The notes under the pieces: model-generated
The model's database searches: none
What the model saw: only the letters and a program-made list of their open reading frames with translations
Told to the model about the DNA's origin: nothing
Source of the DNA: PALSA-926 sp964476835
Lineage (GTDB): Bacteria; Pseudomonadota; Alphaproteobacteria; Micavibrionales; UBA2020
Direction of reading: 5' to 3'
Assembly (NCBI GenBank): GCA_964476835.1
Contig: CAYZCE010000021.1
Location: forward strand, 1-36,826
Length of the DNA: 36,826 nt
Translations under genes and position numbers: made by a program
In this document: positions 17,930-24,618 of the stretch, one piece after another
Layout: every line of letters starts with the position of its first letter
Position numbering within the stretch: the stretch's first letter is position 1

Positions 17930-18232
17930 TTACTTCGCAGCAGGAGCGACGGGAGCCGCAGCGTGCGCCTTGTCGTCCATGCACTTCTTGAAAGCAGTGT
18001 CTTGCGCTTCGGTCGAAGGAACCTTGCCGTCAGCGGCAGGAGCGGAAGCCATCGTCTTGCAAGCGTCTGCGTCCTTCGCAGCTGCGTCAACAGCAGGAGA
18101 GACAGGAGCAGCAGCCGGCGCCATTGCAGCGGGAGCAGCAGGAGCAGCAGCCGGTTCAGCTTGAGCGAGGTAGGAAACGCTGACGAATGCGATTGCGCCG
18201 AGGACGAGAGCGAGAGTGAGGTACTTTTTCAT
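17930..18232 (-). CDS. Small exported Ala/Pro-rich protein with two cysteines
   Basis: The 100-residue product has a signal peptide (KKYLTLALVLGAIAFVSVSY, likely cut after AQA) and an Ala/Pro-rich segment. A short C-terminal part follows with two Cys (ADACKTMAS and FKKCMDDKA), which could form a disulfide. I do not recognise a family. GGAGA lies 9 nt before the ATG at 18232. It has its own promoter and terminator, so it is a monocistronic, probably well expressed gene. It resembles the exported protein at 10660-10923 in composition but not in detail. Confidence 0.78.
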   Translation of the reverse strand: MKKYLTLALVLGAIAFVSVSYLAQAEPAAAPAAPAAMAPAAAPVSPAVDAAAKDADACKTMASAPAADGKVPSTEAQDTAFKKCMDDKAHAAAPVAPAAK

Positions 18233-18302
18233 TGTGGAGATCTCCGGTTTGTGTGTGGTTATAGTTCTGGATGGAGGCCGTTCTAGAAGCGGCCCGTATA
18301 TT

Positions 18303-18331
18303 TTTATATGAGCCTTGCGCGCTTGAAACAA
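18303..18331 (-). promoter_or_regulatory. Promoter of the Ala/Pro-rich exported protein gene
   Basis: TTGTTT (18326-18331) and TATAAA (18303-18308) are 17 bp apart on the minus strand, about 70 bp upstream of the ATG at 18232, just after the end of the MATE gene. Confidence 0.6.
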
Positions 18332-18339
18332 GAGGGTTT

Positions 18340-19674
18340 TCAGCGTGCCGCACGTTTATTCCATAAGAATGACAGCGCGCCGATCGTGATGTTGGTGACG
18401 CAGAGCGCGGCGAGGATGCCGGCGAAGCCGAAGCGCGCGCGTCCCAGGAACGCAAGCGGCACATAGAGCCCGAAGGTGCGCAGGAAGATGAGGACCGTGG
18501 CGGGCAGCGGCTTGCCCATCGCGTTGAGCGCCGCGTTGGCCGCGACCATCATGCCCATCGTGCCGTAGGAGACAGGCACGATGCACAGGTAGAGCGTGGT
18601 GTCCGCGATCACGCGCGCATCACTGGTGAAGACATGCGGCAGCAGGGGCGCGAGCAGCCAGAAGGCCGCCGCGACCAGCGCGCCCCAGGTCAGCGCATAG
18701 CGCGAGGCGACGCCGACCACCTGCTGGATGCGGCCGTAGTTGCCCGCGCCGAAGTTCTGCCCGGCGAAGATCGCGACGCCGCCGCTCATGGCGTAGAAGA
18801 TCATCAGAGCCGGGCCTTCGATGCGCTCGGCGACGCTGAGCGCGGCCACCGTCTCATGCCCGATGCCTGCCGCCATCCACGTGATGATCCCGGCCGAAAT
18901 GGGTGAGATCATGTTGCTGGCGATAGCCGGCACGCCCACGTGCAGGATGCGCCGCCACGCCGCCGTGCTGCCCGCGTGGAAGAGGGTCGGCAGCACCAGC
19001 CTCCGCTTGAAGGCCAGCATATAGAGCGCAAGCGCGCAGGTGACGACATAGGTGGTGGCCAGCGTCACCGCCGCCCCCGGCATCCCCAGCCGCGGGAAGG
19101 GCCCAAGGCCGAAGATGAAGCAGGGGTCGAGGCAGGCGTTCAGCGCCGCCATCGAGACCATGATGAACGAGGGCAGTTTGGTATCCCCCGTCGCGCGCAT
19201 GATCGCGTTGCTGATCATCATGACCGCCAGGAAGGGCATGCCGATGTACCAGGCCGCCATGTAGCGCCCGATCTCGGGCAGCAGCGCGGGCCCTGCCCCC
19301 ATGCGCGCGAAGACGGCGTCGATGCAGAGGCTGCCGACGATGGCGGCGGCGGTCGCGATCACGGCGGTCAGCGCCAGCGCGTCGGTGGACAGGCGTCGCA
19401 CCCGGTCCCACTCCCCCTCGCCGCAGGCGCGCGAGACGACGGAACTGACCCCGACCGACATGCCGAAGATCACGCCCATGAAGAACATGACAGCAGGCAG
19501 GGTAAAGCCGAGCGCCGCCAGCGCCCCGGTACCGAGGCGCGAGATGAAGAAGGTGTCGATGACGCTGAACGTCCCCAGCGCCATCAGCCCCCACATGATC
19601 GGCAGCGCCAAGCGCCGCAAGTGCGGCGCGACGTCGCCTTCGAGCAGGTTGCGGCGGTGCGGCGGGTGGGTCAA
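18340..19674 (-). CDS. MATE-family multidrug/cation antiporter
   Basis: This inner-membrane exporter is of the MATE family (NorM/DinF-like), which expels cationic drugs or metabolites against H+ or Na+. The 444-residue length and about 12 hydrophobic segments fit. Typical features are ALPIMWGLMALGTFSVIDTFF at the N-terminus, the GVSSVVSRACGEG loop, and the second-half repeat LSVAERIEGPALMIFYAM followed by GQNFGAGNYGR. The start appears to be TTG 19674: AAAGGA lies 8 nt upstream and no in-frame ATG occurs before the first membrane segment. The substrate cannot be inferred. Confidence 0.92.
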   Translation of the reverse strand: MTHPPHRRNLLEGDVAPHLRRLALPIMWGLMALGTFSVIDTFFISRLGTGALAALGFTLPAVMFFMGVIFGMSVGVSSVVSRACGEGEWDRVRRLSTDALALTAVIATAAAIVGSLCIDAVFARMGAGPALLPEIGRYMAAWYIGMPFLAVMMISNAIMRATGDTKLPSFIMVSMAALNACLDPCFIFGLGPFPRLGMPGAAVTLATTYVVTCALALYMLAFKRRLVLPTLFHAGSTAAWRRILHVGVPAIASNMISPISAGIITWMAAGIGHETVAALSVAERIEGPALMIFYAMSGGVAIFAGQNFGAGNYGRIQQVVGVASRYALTWGALVAAAFWLLAPLLPHVFTSDARVIADTTLYLCIVPVSYGTMGMMVAANAALNAMGKPLPATVLIFLRTFGLYVPLAFLGRARFGFAGILAALCVTNITIGALSFLWNKRAAR

Positions 19675-19750
19675 GGGAGGAATCCTTTCGGTGAGCGGCT
19701 TTTAGATGTAGCACACCACTCTTCTGCCTGCCACCCTGAGCGAGCAAAAC

Positions 19751-19869
19751 GCCCTCTCCTCTCGGGAGAGGGAAGGGGCCCATGCGATAGCATGGGGACG
19801 GTGAGGGATTTACAAGCGTTGAGTTCGGTGCAATCTCTCACCCCAACCCTCTCCCGGAGGGAGAGGGGG
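19751..19869 (-). repeat. Composite palindromic repeat element, copy 2 (inverted relative to copy 1)
   Basis: Read on the minus strand it has the same order of parts as copy 1 at 2865-2990. These are a GC palindrome (CCCTCTCCCTCCGGGAGAGG), a GAGATTGCAC block, ATCCCTCACCGTC, a hairpin (CCCATGC with GCATGGG, loop TATC) and a closing CCCTCTCC/GGGAGAGG palindrome. It lies between the starts and ends of unrelated genes (MATE and pirin), as expected of a mobile or REP-like element. The central hairpin sequence differs fully between copies although its position is conserved. Confidence 0.7.
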
Positions 19870-19878
19870 TGCATCGTG

Positions 19879-20583
19879 TTACCTCGGCAGGTCGAACAGC
19901 AACACTTCTGCATCCGTGTCAGCAGTGACGTTGAAGTCGCCCGCTTCATTCTCAATCGCCAATGCATCGCCCTGCGCCAGCGCATGGCTGGCAACAGTGG
20001 CTTCGCCGCGCGCGACTTGCAGCCAGTACTTCCGGCCCGCGTCGGTGGTGAATCCAGCAGCCTTGCCGGCACCGATTAACGCAGTCTTGAGTGTCGCGTC
20101 CTGCTGGATCGCCAGCGCGCCCGCATCGCCTTGTCCCGAGACGATGGTGTGGAAGCGGTCCTGCATGGCCGCGCGGTCGAAGGCCTGTTGCTGGTAGCCG
20201 GGCGCGGTGTTGTGCTTGTTCGGCATGATCCATATCTGCAGCAGGTGCACCGGGTCGTGCGGCGCGTGGTTGAACTCGCTGTGCAGGATGCCGGCGCCGG
20301 CGCTCATCACCTGCACCTCGCCGGGGCTGATCTTGCCTTTCGAGCCGAGGCTGTCCTCATGGCTGATCGCGCCTTCGAGCACATAGGTGATGATCTCCAT
20401 ATTGCGGTGCGGGTGCATGCCGAAGCCGGAGGCCGGGGCGACCCAGTCTTCATTAATGACCCGCAGCGGGCCGAAACCCATATTTTTGGGGTCATAATAA
20501 TCGGCAAACGAGAAACTGTGCTTGCTGTCCAGCCAGTGGGAGCCGGTTTCGCCGCGTTCATCGCTTTTTCTTACCGTAAACAT
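19879..20583 (-). CDS. Pirin-family protein (YhhW/YhaK-like)
   Basis: This bicupin has a metal site formed by His57, His59 (GMHPHRNME), His101 and Glu103 (ILHSEFNH), matching known pirin-type quercetinases. Such proteins may oxidise flavonoids or act as redox-responsive factors; the natural substrate is uncertain. The 234-residue length fits the family. A strong AGGAGGT precedes ATG 20583. The gene is divergent from a LysR regulator, an arrangement also seen for yhaK/yhaJ in E. coli, so the regulator probably controls it. Confidence 0.93.
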   Translation of the reverse strand: MFTVRKSDERGETGSHWLDSKHSFSFADYYDPKNMGFGPLRVINEDWVAPASGFGMHPHRNMEIITYVLEGAISHEDSLGSKGKISPGEVQVMSAGAGILHSEFNHAPHDPVHLLQIWIMPNKHNTAPGYQQQAFDRAAMQDRFHTIVSGQGDAGALAIQQDATLKTALIGAGKAAGFTTDAGRKYWLQVARGEATVASHALAQGDALAIENEAGDFNVTADTDAEVLLFDLPR

Positions 20584-20599
20584 GGTGTACCTCCTATTG

Positions 20600-20616
20600 T
20601 TATACCTTCAGTATAA
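20600..20616. promoter_or_regulatory. Inverted repeat in the pirin promoter region
   Basis: TTATAC and GTATAA form a perfect 6-bp inverted repeat with a 5-bp spacer (CTTCA), 17 bp upstream of the pirin start and covering its likely -10 (TATAAC on the minus strand). It is a candidate operator for the adjacent LysR regulator. Confidence 0.4.
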
Positions 20617-20657
20617 ATTGTTCATTAAAAGAGATTAATACTTCTTCTATGTAAGAT

Positions 20658-20680
20658 ATTATTCTATATTTTAGAATAAT
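20658..20680. promoter_or_regulatory. 9-bp inverted repeat overlapping the lysR start codon
   Basis: ATTATTCTA and TAGAATAAT are perfect inverted repeats with a 5-bp spacer. The inner part has the T-N11-A layout typical of LysR binding boxes (T 20663, A 20675). The right arm covers the first two bases of the lysR ATG (20679), which suits negative autoregulation. Confidence 0.5.
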
Positions 20681-21572
20681 GGATCGGATATCCAATATGA
20701 TCGCTTTTGTGACCGTCGCGGAGACCGGCAGCTTTGCCGAAACCGCCGCGCGGCTGCATGTGGCCAATTCCGTCATCAGCAAACGCATCAAGGACCTGGA
20801 AGATCACCTCGGCACCCGCCTGTTGCGCCGCACCACCCGCCATGTCAGCCTGACCGAGGAAGGCTACATATATATGGAGCGTGCCCGGCGCATTCTCGAC
20901 GAGATTGCCGAGGTCGAGGAGAACCTGCGCTACCAGAGCGACCACCCGGTCGGCGAAGTGCGCGTCAGCGCGCCGCTCAGTTTCGGCAACAAGTTCCTCG
21001 GCCCCGCCATCGCATTGTTCCTTGAGGCATGGCCGGATGTGACGGTACGGCTGATCGTGAACGAGCGCGCGGCCGACCCGCTCGACGACAACGTCGACCT
21101 CTCCATCCGCATCGGGCCGGTGCGCGAGCAAAGCCTTGTCGCGCGTAAGCTCGCGCAGAGCCGCCTTGTCGTTGTCGCCAGTCCCGACTATCTCGCGCAA
21201 CATGGGCGTCCGCAAAAACCAGCAGACCTCGCGCGCCACAACTGCATGAGCTATATCGGCATCGGCGATGCCAAGGCATGGCCGTTCCGCGAGAATGGGC
21301 GCGAGGTGTGGCAAAACGTCGGCGGGAAATTCACGACCGATAGCGGCACGCTCCTTTGCGAAGCGGCGGTGCGCGGCTGCGGCATCGCCCTTCTGCCGAC
21401 CTTTATCGCCGGGCAGCATGTGGTGAACGGCGAACTGGAAGTCCTGCTGGAAGACTACGAACAGGAACCGATGTTGATCCAAGCCGTCTACCAGCACAAG
21501 CAGCACCTCAGCGCCAAGACGCGCAAGCTGATCGAGCATCTGGTCGCGTATTTCGCCGATTTCGGCGGGTAA
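20679..21572 (+). CDS. LysR-family transcriptional regulator
   Basis: The 297-residue product has an N-terminal winged helix-turn-helix (MIAFVTVAETGSFAETAARL then ISKRIKDLEDHLGTRLLRRT). It is followed by the two-lobed effector domain (GEVRVSAPLSFGNKFLGPAI onward). The sequence is nearest in type to the CrgA/AaeR-like subgroup. ATG 20679 sits inside a 23-bp palindrome and has no Shine-Dalgarno; ATG 20697 (Met7) is a possible alternative. It probably regulates itself and the divergent pirin gene. The inducer is unknown. Confidence 0.93.
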   Translation: MDRISNMIAFVTVAETGSFAETAARLHVANSVISKRIKDLEDHLGTRLLRRTTRHVSLTEEGYIYMERARRILDEIAEVEENLRYQSDHPVGEVRVSAPLSFGNKFLGPAIALFLEAWPDVTVRLIVNERAADPLDDNVDLSIRIGPVREQSLVARKLAQSRLVVVASPDYLAQHGRPQKPADLARHNCMSYIGIGDAKAWPFRENGREVWQNVGGKFTTDSGTLLCEAAVRGCGIALLPTFIAGQHVVNGELEVLLEDYEQEPMLIQAVYQHKQHLSAKTRKLIEHLVAYFADFGG

Positions 21573-21601
21573 ACATGTTTAACGATATGTTAAACATGTT
21601 T
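21571..21601 (+). repeat. Perfect 13-bp inverted repeat after lysR
   Basis: AAACATGTTTAAC and GTTAAACATGTTT are separated by GATAT. Each arm also contains its own 10-bp palindrome AAACATGTTT. A short T-rich run (TTTTGTT) follows. It may be a weak AT-rich terminator for lysR, whose stop codon it overlaps, or a double operator for the next gene, which starts 43 bp on. Confidence 0.6.
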
Positions 21602-21644
21602 TGTTAGAGTGATTGTACGATTTTAATAACGAAAGAATATAGAC

Positions 21645-22013
21645 ATGGCTCATGAATGCGACAAACCGATACCAAACACCACGGCGCGTCCGCCTGTAGA
21701 CCGGGACAAGTTGGATCGCGCATTGTCGGCTTTGCGTGGCGCGCAGAATGGCGGTCCGCTCGAGATGGGCGAAGCGGCGCCGGATGGTTCGATCTACGTC
21801 GCCGATACGCTTGACGGCAAATACCGGGTTTTCACGATGCCGCGCGACTTCCGCGTGCAATTGAAAGATAAGTTCAACAATGATGCGGCAAAGGCTGTTG
21901 CATGGCTGAACAATAACCGTGCCCTGGGGCATGCCGACTGGCAGCTACTCGGCTCTGACAATATGCCGTGCCGTATTGTCAAGCTTACACCCGGTGGTCC
22001 TGCCAAGCGCTGA
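21645..22013 (+). CDS. Uncharacterised 122-residue protein
   Basis: I recognise no family. It is a soluble protein without signal or membrane segments; a disordered N-terminus (HECDKPIPNTTARPPVDRD) is followed by a compact domain (GSIYVADTLDGKYRVFTMPR, then AAKAVAWLNNNRALGHADWQ). Two Cys lie far apart. Only a weak purine-rich site precedes ATG 21645. It converges on xseA with 3 bp between stops. Codon use is a little less GC-biased than its neighbours. Confidence 0.6.
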   Translation: MAHECDKPIPNTTARPPVDRDKLDRALSALRGAQNGGPLEMGEAAPDGSIYVADTLDGKYRVFTMPRDFRVQLKDKFNNDAAKAVAWLNNNRALGHADWQLLGSDNMPCRIVKLTPGGPAKR

Positions 22014-22016
22014 CGA

Positions 22017-23402
22017 TCAGCTTTCCTTTATTGTCGCCGCCTTTTCCCCGTCGCGGAAGCGCAGGGTGATGTCCCCTGCGGCCTTCTTCGCCGAAGACAC
22101 GATCTCGCCCTTGCCGTCGAACACGACGGCATAGCCGCGCTCGAGCACGCGCTCGAACGACAGGCTCTCCAGCAACGACGACAGGTTCTGCAGGCGTATC
22201 GTTCGGTCTTGCAATATCTTGCGCTCGGTGTTGCGCAGGCGTTCGCCGGCGGTGGTGACCTGGCGCAGCATGTCTTTCACTTGCCGTGACAAGGTTTGCG
22301 GCGACAGTTTCGCGGAAAGCTCGACCAGCTTATTGCTGCGGCGCTGCAGCCAGCTTTGCAGGCCGAGGTCGAGGCGCGACGACAAATGGTCGAGCCGCTG
22401 CATCGTCGTTTCCAGCAGGCGTTTCGGGTCGCCGAGGCCGCGCGCGAGACCTTGCAGGTGCGTGCGGTGCTGGGTGATGGCGCGGGTCTGCGCCGTCAGC
22501 ATGCGGCGGGTGGAGTCGATGAGCGTGGCCTGTAGCTCGGCGCGCACCGGCACGGCCTTTTCGGCAGCGGCGGTGGGCGTGGGGGCGCGCAGGTCGGCGG
22601 CGTAGTCGATCAGTGTGGTGTCGGTTTCATGGCCGACGGCGGAGATCAGCGGGATTTTGCTTTCCGCCGCCGCGCGCACGACGATTTCGTCGTTGAAGGG
22701 CATCAGGTCTTCAAGCGACCCGCCGCCACGCGCGACGATGATGAGGTCTGGCCGGTACGGCGCTTCGAGCGCATTGAAGCCGCGGATGGCGGCCGACACT
22801 TGCGCCGCCGCGCCCGCGCCCTGTACCACGACGGGCCAGAGCAGCACATGGCTCGGGAAGCGGTCGTCGAGGCGGTGCATGATATCGCGGATGACCGCGC
22901 CGGTCGGCGAGGTGACGACGCCGATCAGTTTCGGCAGGAACGGGATCTTCTTCTTGCGCGCGGCGTCGAAGAGGCCTTCGGCGGCGAGCTTCTTGCGGCG
23001 CTCCTCCAGCATCTTGAGCAGCGCGCCTTGCCCCGCCAGTTCCATCGTCTCGATGATGAGCTGGTAGTTGGAGCGGCCGGGATAGGTGGTGAGCTTGCCG
23101 GTGCAGACGACTTCCATGCCTTCCTCGGGGCGCACGGAGAGGTGCGACAGCGCGCCCTTCCAGCAGATGGCGTTGAGCACCGCTGATTCGTCCTTGAGAT
23201 CGGTATAGAGGTGGCCGGACTTGGCGACGGTGACCTTCGAGATCTCCCCGCGCACGCGCACATAGGAGAATTGCTCCTCGACCGTGCGCTTGAGCTTGTG
23301 GCTCAGCTCCGTCACCGTGTATTCGGCAGGCGCGTTGGCCGTGGCCGTTGTGGGCGGGAGGCCGAAGGGATCGTTATCGTCGAAGAGGTCGTTGGGTGTC
23401 AT
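22017..23402 (-). CDS. xseA: Exodeoxyribonuclease VII large subunit XseA
   Basis: XseA is the catalytic subunit of exonuclease VII, which degrades single-stranded DNA from both ends in repair. The 461-residue product shows the N-terminal OB fold (YTVTELSHKLKRTVEEQF onward, with GHLYTDLKDESAVLNAICWK). The catalytic core contains GVVTSPTGAVIRDI, PDLIIVARGGGSLEDLMPFN and ISAVGHETDTTLIDYAADLR. The C-terminal part is a long coiled coil that binds XseB. The start codon is 5 bp after the tadA stop, so both are probably in one transcript. Confidence 0.97.
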   Translation of the reverse strand: MTPNDLFDDNDPFGLPPTTATANAPAEYTVTELSHKLKRTVEEQFSYVRVRGEISKVTVAKSGHLYTDLKDESAVLNAICWKGALSHLSVRPEEGMEVVCTGKLTTYPGRSNYQLIIETMELAGQGALLKMLEERRKKLAAEGLFDAARKKKIPFLPKLIGVVTSPTGAVIRDIMHRLDDRFPSHVLLWPVVVQGAGAAAQVSAAIRGFNALEAPYRPDLIIVARGGGSLEDLMPFNDEIVVRAAAESKIPLISAVGHETDTTLIDYAADLRAPTPTAAAEKAVPVRAELQATLIDSTRRMLTAQTRAITQHRTHLQGLARGLGDPKRLLETTMQRLDHLSSRLDLGLQSWLQRRSNKLVELSAKLSPQTLSRQVKDMLRQVTTAGERLRNTERKILQDRTIRLQNLSSLLESLSFERVLERGYAVVFDGKGEIVSSAKKAAGDITLRFRDGEKAATIKES

Positions 23403-23407
23403 TTATG

Positions 23408-23857
23408 TCAACGCTTGTCCTTAAAAAAGCCGCGCAGGATGTCGCCGCAGGCCTGCTCGTCGATGCCGCCGTAGGTTTCGGGGCGGTGATGGCAGGTGGG
23501 GTGGTCGAAGATACGCGGGCCGTGGTCGACGCCGCCGCCTTTGGGGTCATAGGCGCCGAAATAGACGCGGCGGAATCGCGCGAAGGAGATCGCGCCCGCG
23601 CACATCGGGCACGGCTCGAGCGTCACGTAGAGGTCGCAGTCGGGCAGGCGCGGCTCATTCCGCACGGCGCAGGCGCGGCGGATGGCCAGCAGCTCAGCAT
23701 GCGCGGTCGGGTCGTGCGCGGCCTCGGTCTCGTTGCCGGCGCGGGCGATGACGGCGCCCGATCCGTCCACGATGACGGCGCCGATGGGCACTTCGCCGCG
23801 CGCTGCGGCGGCTTGGGCCTCGGTCATGGCCTCCATCATGTAGTGCTTTTGTTCCAT
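23408..23857 (-). CDS. tadA: tRNA-specific adenosine deaminase TadA
   Basis: TadA deaminates A34 to inosine in tRNA-Arg(ACG). The 149-residue product has zinc and catalytic residues in TAHAELLAI (His53, Glu55) and EPCPMCAGAI (Cys83, Cys86). ARFRRVYFGAYDPKGGG is typical of the family. I prefer ATG 23857: a TATAAT box lies exactly 6 bp upstream, which suggests a leaderless message, and E. coli-like TadA begins at a comparable place. ATG 23875 in the same frame would put that box inside the gene. It is divergent from the pseudouridine synthase gene by 20 bp and upstream of xseA. Confidence 0.95.
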   Translation of the reverse strand: MEQKHYMMEAMTEAQAAAARGEVPIGAVIVDGSGAVIARAGNETEAAHDPTAHAELLAIRRACAVRNEPRLPDCDLYVTLEPCPMCAGAISFARFRRVYFGAYDPKGGGVDHGPRIFDHPTCHHRPETYGGIDEQACGDILRGFFKDKR

Positions 23858-23863
23858 GAACCG

Positions 23864-23871
23864 ATTATAGT
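23864..23871. promoter_or_regulatory. Overlapping divergent -10 boxes of tadA and the pseudouridine synthase gene
   Basis: TATAAT on the minus strand (23864-23869) and TATAGT on the plus strand (23866-23871) share four bases. Each ends 6 bp before the ATG of its own gene. Neither gene has a Shine-Dalgarno. Clear -35 boxes are not visible and would lie within the opposite coding region. Confidence 0.45.
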
Positions 23872-23877
23872 ACATCC

Positions 23878-24618
23878 ATGACGATGGAGAAGGATGAAAA
23901 AGGCGAGCGAATCGCCAAACGACTGGCCCGCGCGGGCATCGCCTCGCGCCGCGTCGTCGAGCGCATGATTCTCGAGGGCCGCGTGAAGCTCAACGGAAAG
24001 CTGCTGGACACGCCCGCGACGCTGGTGACCGACGCCGACAAGATCACGGTCGACGGCAAGCGCGTGGGCGAAAAGGAACATACGCGCCTCTGGCTCTACC
24101 ACAAGCCGCGCGGCCTCGTGACCTCGCACAACGACGATCAGGGCCGCCCGACGGTCTTCGAACACTTGCCGAAGGAACTGCCGCGCGTCGTCTCGGTGGG
24201 GCGTCTTGACCTGAGCAGCGAAGGCCTGCTGCTGCTGACCAACGACGGCGCGCTGTCGCGCCATCTGGAGATGCCGAAGACGGCGCTCAAGCGCAAATAC
24301 CGCGTGCGCGCCTTCGGCCGCGTCACGCAGGAGAAGCTCGACCGCCTGCAAAACGGCATCACGGTCGATGGCGTCTCCTACGGCGCGATCGACGCCGTGC
24401 TGGAGAAAGGCGAGGGCGCCAACGTCTGGATCATCATGACGCTGACCGAAGGCAAGAACCGCGAAATCCGTCGCGTGCTTGAACATCTCGGCCTCGAGGT
24501 GAACCGGCTGATCCGCGTCTCCTACGGTCCTTTTGAACTAGGACAGCTCAAGCCCGGCGAAGGCCAGGAAATCGAGCATCATATCCTGAAGAAATACTTC
24601 GGCGCTCTTATCAGTTAG
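23878..24618 (+). CDS. RsuA/RluB-family 16S/23S rRNA pseudouridine synthase
   Basis: The 246-residue product has an N-terminal S4 RNA-binding domain (RIAKRLARAGIASRRVVERM, about residues 10-55). The RsuA-type catalytic domain follows, with the active Asp in VGRLDLSSEGLLLLTNDG. EGKNREIRRVLEHLGLEVNRL is the other family hallmark. It isomerises a uridine in rRNA; whether the target is 23S (RluB) or 16S (RsuA) is not certain, though the S4 plus size fits RluB. ATG 23878 follows a TATAGT box by 6 bp. The last 8 bp overlap the convergent antiporter gene. Confidence 0.92.
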   Translation: MTMEKDEKGERIAKRLARAGIASRRVVERMILEGRVKLNGKLLDTPATLVTDADKITVDGKRVGEKEHTRLWLYHKPRGLVTSHNDDQGRPTVFEHLPKELPRVVSVGRLDLSSEGLLLLTNDGALSRHLEMPKTALKRKYRVRAFGRVTQEKLDRLQNGITVDGVSYGAIDAVLEKGEGANVWIIMTLTEGKNREIRRVLEHLGLEVNRLIRVSYGPFELGQLKPGEGQEIEHHILKKYFGALIS

